NCBI GenBank assembly: GCA_022575985.1
Contig: JAKSXM010000246.1
Location: forward strand, 12,914,001-12,978,000
DNA from: Anagrus nilaparvatae
Lineage: Eukaryota > Arthropoda > Insecta > Hymenoptera > Mymaridae
Direction: 5' to 3'
DNA length: 64,000 nucleotides
The notes beneath the pieces are model-generated. The model saw only the letters and a program-made list of their open reading frames with translations. It was not told the origin of the DNA and did no database searches. Shown here piece after piece: positions 25,050 through 36,260 of the stretch; within the stretch, counting starts at the first letter, position 1, and each line of letters begins with the position of its first letter. Made by a program: the position numbers and the translations under genes.

Positions 25050-26611
25050 ACCGGTGAAATTTCATAACCATTATGGAATTAAGACCTAATTTTTTTTTCA
25101 AAAATTTTTTTATCAAAAAATCTCAAACTACTTTTTTTTTTTTTTAATTTGGATGTAATACCTCATTTATTTCCACGAAAGTACCTATATTTGAAAGTAC
25201 GATTTTTACTCGATATCTCGAATCTGATAACTAATTTTTTGAAAATTTTTTTCTCAAAATTTTTTTCACAAAAAAATACAAAAAACACTAATTTTTTTTT
25301 TCTTTTTGGACGTAGTACCTAATTTATTTCTTTGAGAGTACTAGTTTTAGAACTATGGTTTATAGCATTTTTTTGGACCTGATACCTAATTTTTTCAAAA
25401 TTTTTTTCTCAAAATTTTTGTTGCCAAAAGATACAAAAAGTGCCAAAATTTTTTTTATTTTAGGACGTAATACTTAGTTTTTTTCTATGAAAGTACTAAT
25501 ATTTGAAAATTTTGCAATCGGTGGTATTTAACAACCATTATGGAATTAAGATCTAATTTTTTTTTCAAAAATTTTTTCATCAAAAAATCTCAAACTACTT
25601 TTTTTTTTTTTTAATTTGGATGTAATACCTCATTTATTTCCATGAAAGTACTTATATTTGAAAGTACGATTTTTACTCGATATCTCGAATCTGATAACTA
25701 ATTTTTTGAAAATTTTTTTCCCAAAATTTTTTTCACCAAAAAATACAAAAAAAACTTAATTTTTTTTTATTTTTGGATGTAGTACCTAATTGATTTCTAT
25801 GAGAGTGCTAGTTTTAGAAATATCGTTTATAGTAATTTTTTGGACCTGAAACTTAATTTTTTCAAAATTTTTTTCTCAAAATTTTTGTTGCCAAAAAATA
25901 CAAAAAATGCCAAAATTTTTTTTATTTTAGGACGTAATACTTATGTTAGTTTTTTTCTATGAAAGTACTAATATTTGAAAATTTTGCAATCAGTGGTATT
26001 TAACAACCATTATGGAATTAAGATCTAATTTTTTTTTCAAAAATTTTTTCATCAAAAAATCTCACACAACTTTTTTTTTTTTTAATTTGGGTGTAATACC
26101 TCATTTATTTCCATGAAAGTACTTATATTTGAAAGTACGATTTTTACTCGATATCTCAAATCTGATAATTAATTTTTTGAAAATTTTTTGCCCAAAATTT
26201 TTTTCACAAAAAAATACAAAGAATACCAAATTTTTTTTTTGTTCGGACGTAGTACCTAATTAATTTCTATGAGAGTACTAGTTTTAGAAAGCTTATTCAT
26301 AGTAATTTTTTGGATCTGATACCGAATTTTTTCAAATTTTTTTTCTCAATATTAATAAAACAAAAAAATTAAAAAATCTGTAATATTGTTTTTTTTTTAA
26401 GTGTAATACCTAGTTTATAGAAATTTTTTTCTAAAAATTTGTTAAATAAAAAACATTAAATCACAGCAACATTTTTTTTCTTTTAAAATACGGTATTTAA
26501 CTTTTTTTTATGAAATACTGATATCTCAAATTATAATTTTTATTAGATAAAATAGACCATTATAAATATTTTGCTATTGTTAATGAGGAACCATAGTGCC
26601 AATCACTTGGC
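24889..26611 (+). mobile_element. Tandem-repeat element with terminal hairpins (Helentron/HINE-like?)
   Basis: A clean insertion into the left arm of the palindrome. It starts with the perfect hairpin GGTTCCTC-ATA-GAGGAACC, continues with a GT microsatellite (about 25005-25041) and then 3.3 tandem units of about 470 bp. It ends with GAGGAACC, then the hairpin TGCCAATCACTTGGCA, then GCG and T-rich target DNA. No target duplication is visible. A microsatellite plus tandem repeats and a 3' hairpin recalls non-autonomous Helentron elements; this assignment is inference. A second, incomplete copy is at 59041-59807. Confidence 0.6.
25065..26470 (+). repeat. About 470-bp tandem repeat, 3 units
   Basis: ACCATTATGGAATTAAGA recurs at about 25065, 25536 and 26006. 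Each unit carries the same ordered blocks (GATGTAATACCTCATTTATTTCC-type, then TACTCGATATCTC, then GGACGTAGTACCTAAT). The last unit decays toward the 3' end. Confidence 0.85.
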
Positions 26612-26641
26612 AGCGTTTTTTTTTATTGCTGTTGTTAAAGC

Positions 26642-26676
26642 GACGTTTCGTCAACTGATTTGTTGACCTTATCAAG
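26642..26676 (-). ncRNA. Hammerhead-like motif, left inverted copy
   Basis: Reverse complement of the motif at 28256-28290, in the left arm of the palindrome. It has the same short hairpin followed by GAAAC-GTC. Confidence 0.3.
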
Positions 26677-26835
26677 CTAAAATTACATAATTAATAAAAA
26701 TTAAAAAAATTTTTTTCTCACAATATTAAAATTTACAATATATGTATGTTCATTTACCGATTTAACAATTTTTGTGTGTATAATATTTATACACTCATAT
26801 CACTGAGTCTGATGTAAAACTGAGACTATTTTTAT

Positions 26836-26982
26836 AATATCAAAATTCGTTGATATGCGGCTGACTTTTTCAATACATACTTGTAAATTTAACTTTAGTA
26901 TTTAAAATGTACTCAGTAGAGAAACATAAAATCTGTTTCTCAAATATTTCTATGTAGCTTTTAAGAATATATTGATGGTATG

Positions 26983-27013
<31 letters not shown>

Positions 27014-27186
27014 AATTAATGAATATTTTGTTTAAAAAAATTGTAAATTTCATTGTAAAAATTTATTTTGAATAAAAAATTTTTTTAGTCTGAAGAGGTT
27101 GGTGGTATACCAACGAAAGCTTACAACAAAATAAAAATATGTTGTTATAAATTACCCTTAATGGTCAATAATCTCAAATAATCATT
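26836..27186 (+). mobile_element. Short retro-insertion with 15-bp target duplication
   Basis: The 15-bp sequence TGAGACTATTTTTAT is present at 26821-26835 and 27187-27201, and the opposite arm of the palindrome has it once, proving an insertion. The 351-bp insert has an internal run of about 30 T (26977-27009), ends in AT-rich DNA and contains the hammerhead-like motif at 27090. The duplication length fits target-primed insertion by a Penelope or LINE machinery. Confidence 0.65.
27090..27120 (+). ncRNA. Hammerhead-like core motif
   Basis: CTGAAGA matches the hammerhead consensus CUGANGA. It is followed by a perfect 6-bp stem (GTTGGT / ACCAAC, 5-nt loop) and then GAAA. Stem III is only partly supported (TTGTAA upstream versus TTACAA downstream) and stem I is not evident. 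Such cores are known in Penelope-like elements. It may be a decayed or minimal ribozyme. Confidence 0.4.
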
Positions 27187-27489
27187 TGAGACTATTTTTA
27201 TTTTATTTTTTTATTAAAGTCTAAAATTTAAAGTACGTTGGATATTTTATTAGATTCGGATTACAATTTTTTTCTTAAGTACCGATTATTTTAATATAGT
27301 TATAGGAAGTGTGACACATATATATAAAATTTTAAATATACACATACGTATAATACATTACTAAAATGTGAGTTTGTCATTAATTTTTGTTTATGTTATA
27401 ACGAGATTTAAATTTAAAGGGTTTTATAGGAACATACGGAGAAAAGTAATAATTTTGTTTTTGCTTTTTAATTTTATATACATACAATG

Positions 27490-27495
<6 letters not shown>

Positions 27496-27534
<39 letters not shown>
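27496..27534. repeat. TA microsatellite
   Basis: About 20 TA dinucleotides next to the 3' end of the GIY-YIG frame. Other TA runs are at about 29325-29341, 45722-45745, 45962-45985 and 47313-47341. Confidence 0.9.
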
Positions 27535-27536
<2 letters not shown>

Positions 27537-27930
27537 AAGAAATTGTCTTGAAAAAACGACACATTGTTTTAAATACCGGCTTATATGGACGATGTAGTTT
27601 ATTTACGTCATCTTTGGAATTTAACGGATAGGGTTGTTGGTGCATATGAGCTAACTCGGAAATCGTCCGTTTTCTGTAAACCGGCTCGATATCAATAATT
27701 CGCGGTGATTCCCAATCCATAATATGCCCATTTTTACAATGTTTAGGTATCACCTCATTAAGTTCGTTATTAACATCGCGTCTATGTTTATTTACCCGAT
27801 ACCTTAAAGCTTTTTTTGTTTCTCCAACATATGAGGCTTGGCACTTAGTACATTTTAGTAAGTATACACAATTCGGCCGCGATAATAATGGTATTATGAT
27901 AACATAAACAAAAATTAATGACAAACTCAC
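27535..27930 (-). CDS. Penelope-type GIY-YIG endonuclease fragment
   Basis: 131-residue frame. From about residue 20 it shows the GIY-YIG nuclease layout: VYLLKC-TKC (the GIY position, with a CxxC pair), then YVGET (the YIG position), then ALRYRVNKHRRD with the conserved Arg. KHCKNGHIMDW and later RTISELAHMHQ and PLNSKDDVNKLHRPY follow, a typical C-terminal pattern of Penelope-like elements. The first 13 residues come from the flanking inverted repeat and are not part of the domain. No reverse transcriptase is upstream, so this is the 3' part of a broken element. The frame is uninterrupted, suggesting fairly recent origin. The role in an intact element is nicking the target DNA before reverse transcription. 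Confidence 0.75.
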
Positions 27931-28255
27931 ATTTTAGTAATGTATTATACGTATGTGTATATTTAAAATTTTATATATATGTGTCACACTTCCTATAACT
28001 ATATTAAAATAATCGGTACTTAAGAAAAAAATTGTAATCCGAATCTAATAAAATATCCAACGTACTTTAAATTTTAGACTTTAATAAAAAAATAAAATAA
28101 AAATAGTCTCAGTTTTACATCAGACTCAGTGATATGAGTGTATAAATATTATACACACAAAAATTGTTAAATCGGTAAATGAACATACATATATTGTAAA
28201 TTTTAATATTGTGAGAAAAAAATTTTTTTAATTTTTATTAATTATGTAATTTTAG

Positions 28256-28290
28256 CTTGATAAGGTCAACAAATCAGTTGACGAAACGTC
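28256..28290 (+). ncRNA. Hammerhead-like motif, right copy
   Basis: TTGATAAG, then a perfect hairpin (GTCAAC / GTTGAC), then GAAAC-GTC. The 3' half matches the hammerhead core, but CTGANGA is altered to TTGATAA, so catalytic activity is doubtful. The GACGAAACGTC string is characteristic of Penelope-like terminal repeats. Confidence 0.35.
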
Positions 28291-28721
28291 GCTTTAACAA
28301 CAGCAATAAAAAAATTTTGTAAACTATACATAAATTTTTTCATTTTATTCCATTTGGTCAATAAATTCAAAAAATATTCTATAAATTAATAAAAATGGAA
28401 AATAGAAGCAGTGATAATATTGAGTCATAATTAATAATTTCTACTACAGTGCCCCTAGAATCTAGTAAGAATACGCTCCATGAAATCTACCCTATGCAGC
28501 GTATTCTTAATATATTTCTAGGGGTACTAGTGTTTAAACATTTGTACATTAATAAGTATCACTAAAAATCTAGTGAAATCCTCAAAGGGTTGATATCCTG
28601 GATCAGGATTGGGTGGTAGTGGATTAGATTACCTGGTGGTAGTTACTAAAATTCAATCATTTTAACACTAGAGTCCTTAAAAATCTAGTGAAAATACACT
28701 TCATGAAATACAATCCCCTCC

Positions 28722-28958
28722 CAGGTTAAAAAAACCGCCTTCCATACTACCTTTCAGTAAACATTCTCGGAACCTTCCCAAACACATTCCATGTAAGGTT
28801 ATTATAGAAAAAAAATTTTTTTGCTTCATTTCACGTTCTGTAACATTCCATGGAACCTTCCAAAACAAAACACTCTATAATAACCTTCCATGGAATGTTT
28901 GGGAAGGTTCCGGGAATGTGTACTGGAAGTTAGTACGGAAGGCGATTTTTTTAACCTG
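28722..28958. mobile_element. 237-bp palindromic MITE
   Basis: The ends CAGGTTAAAAAAACCGCC and its reverse complement flank internal inverted repeats built on GGAACCTTCC and CATTCCATGGAA blocks. The whole element folds into one long hairpin. No coding content. Confidence 0.8.
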
Positions 28959-28959
28959 A

Positions 28960-31900
28960 GCTTAGAAATCTAGTATAAGAATAAACCGCTGCAGGAAAAC
29001 GCCTCTTAGATTGTAAAAAACAAAATATAGTTTACCTTCCCCAAACGCGTATCTACTCAAAGCAATTATTCAGTGTACATTTTATATTTTAAATAGAGGA
29101 TTTATTTTAAATTAAATATTAACGATAAATTACTTTTTGTTTCAAATAATAACGGCAGTAGAGATTATCCTATACATACGCGCTATATTTTCTGCATTTA
29201 TTTTTCTGATTATACTTTTATTAATAATAGCATTAAAAAACATTAAATAAAGAGCATTTTACTTAAAATAAACAAAACTATAAAAAAATAATCTCTTTTG
29301 TTATTACATATAAATTATAAAACAATATATATATATATATATTTTCAATAAAAAATTTATCTTTTATGTTTATACTAAACTTTTTAGATAATAATATTCT
29401 ATAAGAGTATTAAATTCCAAGAATATAAGCGATACATAATATTATACAAAACAAAGTACATACTTTATAGGTTAGAAAATACCTAGTAAACATAAAAAAA
29501 TATAAAATATCGATTTCAATATTAAGTACTTATTAAATACTTTTATAATAAAGTGTTTTTTCAATACATAACCTAAAAAGTCAATAAAATTAAATTTATA
29601 CAAAATAAATTCTTGTAATTCTGTATTAAATACTTTTATATAAACAAGTAATTATAAATTTTAATCTAATCTATGTATATATATAGATAGATATAAAATA
29701 GGATATAAAAAGGGATATCAAGTTTCTTTTAACACCAAATTATATACAGACTATAAGAATGTACACAAAAGCTTAACGTCTTCCCTATTTTATATATTGT
29801 ATGCCTTATCCGATTTAAATTACCAATATACGAAAGATTTCAATGAATCCAATGACCGTAGATATAATACTCGATCGATCAAGAAGAGAGGATTTTCTGC
29901 ATGTCGATTTCCGATTTTCAATAGGGATTTTTTTTATTATTACCATTACTATATATAGTAAGTTTAGTTTAGTTAGACTTTATATTGATAAGAAAAGAAG
30001 ATAAAAAATAAAAAGAAAGTAAGTTTTCTAGGAGTTTATATTGAACTTTAGCCTCGTAAAAAAGACTCACGTAATTGGAAAGTTTTTAGAAAAGAAAAAT
30101 TGCATTTTATTGGCCCTATATATATATACGCGTATTTTAGTTCGCGAAACGTTCAAGGGTTTACCGCTTAAATCACAATTTTCTTATATATATGCCCGCC
30201 TTTTTTTGTCTTTATATATATACATAACCTATATAGATAAACTCTAGTTTTTCCCTTTTTTTTTTTTATTTTTATAAAGACAATTTGTTTTATAGAAATA
30301 TTTTCTTCATCAAAACTATTTCCTCAAGGCATATATATGTACGTACTAAGTTTTGAAAGTTTATTTTTATGAACATGTTCTTATATGTTACTTTCTTTAC
30401 TTTTCAAGTTCATATTCGAGTAATATATTTTTTGATAGTATTATAATTATTGAAGCTTAAAATTAAATATTATATTGATTGTGTAGTTTTTAGGGTAAAA
30501 TTTATTGTTTTTTGGGGACGTGAATTGTTATTTTGATGACAGTTGGCAGAAATTAAAAATGGCGGTGATATAATGGCGTTTATTGTTTGAGAGTTGAATA
30601 TTATCAAGAAATTTTTTTGAGATTTAGGATTTCTTTGATTATATAAGAAGAATGAATCAGTTTAATAGATAACTGGGTTCTAAGCGCTGTTTAAGTAGTA
30701 TAATCTAGATATGTTCAGCCTTCCATTGAAATTTTAATTCACATTTGCAAAACTGATATTTAATTGGCTAAATTTGCTAAATTAAAAACCGCAGTTTAAA
30801 GATTGATTAGTCATTATTTTACAGCCAATAGCAACAGAATGAAACCCCTAAAATTGTCCGATTAAAAAAAATCTGATTGTCAAATAAAAAATTTTTAAAG
30901 TTTCATGCGTGGCTACTAATTAATTTTTATTTTTATTACTAACAAATTTTTTTCGTAGCATTTTTTATAGTTTATGACATCTAAACAACTATTTGTATTT
31001 AAAAAAGTAAAAAAAATTCTATTAATCACAACCAGATTTTTTTTTCAGTGTAGGTACAATAAACAAAGGTAAAACTTTTGAAAGTAAAATCTGCTTATAG
31101 TTTTTAGAAAAGGTCATAAAAGCTCTTATATAAATATTTTAGAAAATTCACATAAAAGATTCAAAATTATATTCATATTATATAGTTTTTTATAAAATAT
31201 GACATGGTTTTTTTTCCTTACTTGCGAATATATAAGCTGAAGTCGTAAAATTTGAATATATACTGACTAAATTAGAGAATATTGATACTTTAATATTTAG
31301 TGAATATATGCATTATAAAAATTTTATTTTCAATATTTAAATTATATTTTTATATATGAGTAATTCTAAGTGAAAATGGATACAACCTAAGTTTACTATT
31401 TTCCATGGTTCGATTGTTTGAAAATATTGAGAGGCAGCTGTTTTCGAAAAGTTATTCTAACTGTTTTAGAAATTACCTATAAAATTTTTAATTCATGACT
31501 TAATTTTCAAAATTTTTTAATAACTTTTCTTAAAATTGGCATTTTAAGAAAAATACGTTTTTCTGAAAAACTAATGGTAAATTAAGATTTAGAAAAAAAT
31601 TTTTCGAACCTGTTATATTCAAACAAAATTTCTTCAGCTTTATATATCAAATTTAAAAAATAAAATAAAAAGCTGGATCAATTTTTCAAAAATCAACAAA
31701 ATTTAAAAATTTGCCCATTTTTCGTGATTATAAAACCTAAAACTGTAAATTATTTACTTATTTAAATTTTAGACCTTCACCTAAATCATAGTCCAATTTC
31801 ACTCAGAACCACTCATATACATATAAAACCAGAATATTCCAATAAAAATGAAAAATTACTTGAAATTATTCAGTACTTAAAAAAAAGTATGCCAATATCT

Positions 31901-33738
31901 TATCCTCGAACTAGTACTAAAAGTACAAAAAAAATTCATATTAAATAATTCATGCATTAAGTTAAATTATCTACTCAAAAGATTAATTTAATATTTATTA
32001 ATTAATATCCACACAACCTCCAATACATACTTAAATCAAATATAAATCGTTTTCCAATTCTGAAGAATAAATTTTTTTTCAAAAGTACATTACGGTGTAT
32101 TTTATCATACATAAAAATGCATTAAAATATAAGCTTCTTCCTCTACTTTAAGGTCATCAATATGAAGCTTTAGAAAAATTTATTCAATAAAATACGTCTT
32201 TACCATACACACACTTTTTATTTTTTAAATATAATCTTTAAATTTATACTTTTAAGATATTTTCAGTAATATAAATTTTAAATTCATAAATTTATTTTTC
32301 CAATATTAAAAATTGATTCAAATTTATATATGATGTGAATATAATTTAAAATTTATTTGTTTGACAACCGTGAAATTTTATACGAGAATATATTTTTAAT
32401 GGATCTAATATTTCATTTATTTTTTTTCGAATAAAAAAGTAATTAAATAGAAAATTCGTTTTGAGTAGTGAAAAAAATTTTGATTTTAAATTAAATTCCC
32501 AGGGCATATTGAAACGTGTTCAAAAAAGCGTAATAATAATCAGCAAAGGACGATATTAACTCGATGTTTCTTTTATTACCTTAAAAAAACAGAATAATGC
32601 CTCGTTTGCACTCCTTTGATTTCCCGGATCACTACTTTTTGAGTTCCTCTGGGATTTTAAAAAAGCTTAACTTAACACTTTATAAAAGAGAAAATGGCTA
32701 CTTAAATATAAAAATATCAACTTCAATTGTGCAAAAAAAAAGATTTTTTATAACTTAATATTTGTTTTATATTTTTTTATACTCTAGTGGGATAAAACGT
32801 TTTTTTTTATTATAAAGAAAAGTAAGTATTTTGTTTGACATATTAAAGTTTGATATACTGTAAAAATAATATTGTTAAAGTTTTTTTTTTTTAAGATGTC
32901 AGAAGAATATTAAATAAAATACAAGTTTTTTGAATTGATTTATTTTATATATTTTTTTTTATTAAATTTTTTATTTAATGATTGTAAAGAATCGAGTAGT
33001 GAGTGAAGTGAAATAATAAAATTATATGATGTTTCTGTATGAATAATTTTTATTGAACTTACACGGGGAGTCTAGAACATTCAGAAAATAGAATTAGGCT
33101 GAATAGGTTTAAATTATTTTATTATTTTGAAAAAACATCTAATGAGATACTTAGGCCTGAGGACACAATGGTTTCTTTAGCTATTTTCAAAATATCGGTG
33201 TTGCCTTGTCTTATTTTTTTCTGTCAAAGCCCTGAACACGTGGTTTCTAAAGGGATTTTATAATACTAATTTTATTTCTTCTATTAACATGGTCAAAAAA
33301 TCGAATAACCGTTTTTAGATAAAAATTAGAATTTTTAACTTAAAAAAATATTCTTCAATTCCAAATTTTTCCTTTATACAAAAAAAAAATTTCTCTTGCG
33401 GCAAGCGGAATTTTCCAGTTAGCTGCAAGTAGATTTTTCGTTTGTCGCTAGTGGATTTCAACTTTTTAATAGCGGTATTTTTTTTTCTTGCTCGAACGAT
33501 TGCAAATATCCTGAAATGCAAATAAAATTAAAAAACTAATTTTGTCGCTCATTAGGTTATGCGCGCAGTGCTATGACGCGAAAAAAAATCGTTTAAGCAA
33601 CAATAAAAACGCCGCTAGCCACAAGCGGAATTCCGCTTGCCTGCTATTTTTTTAAGTGTACACTTATATTTATCAAATGGCAAAAATGATAAAAATGGTT
33701 CTCCATTTGCCGTATTAGAATATATTTTACGCCCGGAA
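28960..33738. other. AT-rich non-coding stretch
   Basis: No gene is supportable. It contains TA-rich microsatellites, T-rich tracts and a few GC-richer patches. At 30850-30895 and 31020-31055 there are AATCTG and CCAGATTTTTTTTTCAGTG motifs, the latter seen again near 54055-54075, which may be ends of a further MITE family. At 33390-33640 there is a small GC-richer region including the palindrome AAGCGGAATTCCGCTT (33614-33629). Confidence 0.35.
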
Positions 33739-34100
33739 ACGAGGTAATCGCCGGTTCCGCGGAATGGGACAGTCATCAGCCGGTTTAATAAAATTTGAAT
33801 TAAATTTGATAAGTGAAACAAATTTTGTATCTCATAATTTTAAATTTAAAAGGAATGAAACAAAAATTTTTTTTAAATCTGAATAATTTATTCGATAAAT
33901 TGAGCTAACAATTGTTTGGATATTTCGCCTCGGGCTAAATAGTGTAAGGCTCGTCATTTTTTTTTGAAAATTTTTTTATTTTCAATGTATGAATATATTT
34001 AATTTGATGCCCTGTTCCGCGGAACCGGCCGGTTTAATGTCCCACTCCGTGGAACCGACCGGTTTACTGTCCGGTTCCGCGGAATCAGCCATTACCTCGT
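33739..34100. mobile_element. MITE with GC-rich terminal inverted repeats
   Basis: The left end ACGAGGTAATCGCCGGTTCC and the right end, reversed, ACGAGGTAATGGCTGATTCC are inverted repeats. The right arm holds about three tandem copies of a CCGGTTCCGCGGAA-type unit. The terminal sequences are strikingly GC-rich in this genome. The centre is AT-rich and non-coding. Confidence 0.7.
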
Positions 34101-35730
34101 AACATATGCAACTCCCCATATTAATGTTATAAAATTTCAAGACTTGATAATTTTGTAGCTCAGCCGTTCCAATAATGTTTTGGCTTATCTGGAAAATTTT
34201 CAAATTTTTCATTTTTTTTGGAATTTTACCACTTTTACAAAAGTAAGATACTTACACCACCACATATTCACACACTCTGGCATCTATTAAAAACACCTAT
34301 AATAACCCTAGTCCAAAAATATTAATCCATATATAAATTTTTATTTTAATACAAAATATTCAATTGAATTAAATAACAAAAAGATTTTTTTGCATTGATC
34401 AGCTTATTTTACCAAAAAAACACGAATTTTTATAAAACCTATAGAATACAAAATTTTATACACATATTGTAAATTTAATAAACTTTGCATTCATTAAAAT
34501 TTTTGTATATGTAAATGTAAATAAAATAAAATTTAAATTAAAAAAAAACAAAATAACATGGAAAATAAAGTCAATTAATGATATAAAATAAAATTTACGA
34601 ATACATATAAAATTTTGTTTATTTGAAAATTGTTATTAAACGTCAAATTGAATGATAATTAAAATTACATCTAAAAAAACACAAATTCATTTATTTTAAA
34701 ATATAGAAACAGAATCATTTGTTGAAATTTAATATTATTTTGATAATCAACAATTTTAGGTAGAAAATCAATACTTTAACTATTTTGGTAAAAAATTTTC
34801 TGGAAATTCTATGTCAAACTTTTTGTTCCTAAAAGGGTAAGTTAAGTAACAATTCATGTTTTAATGTTTTTATAGTTTCTGGTTATTAAAGTAAGTTTGA
34901 ATTTTCTGGAATTTACAATAGTCAACCCACACTTTTTTTTATTGCTCTTTTATTTTTTTTAACTCGTTCATAAATCCTATCTATAATTACAAATCTAAAG
35001 TACCTTTAAAATTGAGGGGTCTGCTGAATTTGCAGTTCTCACAAAAAGATTTAAAAAATAAAGAATTACAATTGCTGGGAGCATTTTAAAGTAATTGTCA
35101 AGTTTGAATTTTATTTTTTTACAATTTAAAATAAATAGATTCTTGCTTTATTTATAAAATATGGCTGAAATTTAAAATACACTTTAAATTAGTTCACAAA
35201 AACTTTTCTAGAATGTGCTCTCAATTTATTTAAATAGGTTGACTGAGCTTAAAATAATAAGCCTCGATATTATAAGATATAAGGATTATTAAGCCATTTT
35301 CAAAATAAAATTGCATTTATCTTTTTAAACAAATAACTTCCAGTTGGTTTAATTTACTTTATTTAAATATTGGGTTTAAGCTGCGTGAACTGAGTTATGG
35401 TAAACTATTAAAATCCTACATAATCCAGTTTTTAATGTTATTATTAAATTGGAAAAACTTTTTTGAAAAATCTATACCAAGGCCAAAACTATTTTTGGAA
35501 TGAGTTAATTTTACGTTCTCATTTTACTTTATTTTTTAAATTGTGTTTGTAAATATTATGTTAAAATTTGACATTTTTTAAAAAATCGATATTTTTATTA
35601 AACTTTCAGTTACTTTTCACTCAAATTATCAACAAATTTTTTTTAATTTTACATTTTTACAAATAGACAAGATGCTAGAGAATGTTAAATGCGTCCATAA
35701 ATTTTAAATGGATAATGTATGTCATCTATT
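34101..35730. other. AT-rich non-coding stretch
   Basis: No coding region, RNA gene or clear repeat seen. Confidence 0.35.
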
Positions 35731-35734
35731 TTCC

Positions 35735-36260
35735 GAAGGCCAGTTTTGAATAATTAACGCTAAATCGTTTAAAATAACCTAAAAAATACGATTTTTTGAA
35801 AAATATTGCTGATGAAGTCAAAATTTTAGTGTACCTATTCGGGTTTTCGGGTCACTGATGACGATTCTGAAATCAGATTTTTTAAATACAGAATGGCGGA
35901 CTCTTAATCTCGCCTTTATATGTTTCTAACCTCAAAATTGGTAATTCAAGATATTTCAAGCAAGACGAATTGCAGTTTCTGGAGTCGTTAACTACGATTA
36001 CAAAATGAGATTTTTTTATTTGATCAAATAAAGCTTGCAAATAGATGTTAAAATGTTCGAATTAGATTAAATTAGCGATTTTGAGGTTAAAAACTTAGAA
36101 ATGCGGGATTTAGAGTTGGCCATTTTGAATTTAAAAAATCTTATTTCAGATCAGTGAGCCCGAAAACCAAAGAGGTATACTAAAATTTAGTTCAATTATC
36201 ATGATATTTTTGAAGAAATTGTACTTTTTTGGTTATTTCTGTCGATAAAGTGTTAATTAA
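35735..36260. repeat. Fold-back repeat of about 520 bp
   Basis: About 35745-35945 is the reverse complement of about 36075-36255. Shared blocks are TTTTCGGGTCACTGAT / ATCAGTGAGCCCGAAAA and CTCAAAATTG-type sequence. MITE-like, with no coding content. It carries the dispersed GTCACTGAT motif discussed in the findings. Confidence 0.65.

Larger units (their letters stand above)
24480..28700. mobile_element. Large palindromic element with two nested insertions
   Basis: The outer arms (about 24640-24888 and 28320-28690 reversed) share a near-identical 75-bp block, TTGACCAAATGGAATAAAATG in the left arm. The inner arms are 26612-26835 plus 27187-27408 on the left and 27890-28320 on the right. Removing the insertions at 24889-26611 and 26836-27186 gives one continuous inverted repeat around a unique core of about 480 bp that encodes the GIY-YIG reading frame. 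This could be a Penelope-like element with inverted pseudo-LTRs or a head-to-head double insertion. Confidence 0.6.

Noticed and set aside
26642..28290. Active hammerhead ribozymes
   Set aside because: The core is mutated (TTGATAA) and no stem I/III pair could be drawn; listed only as hammerhead-like.
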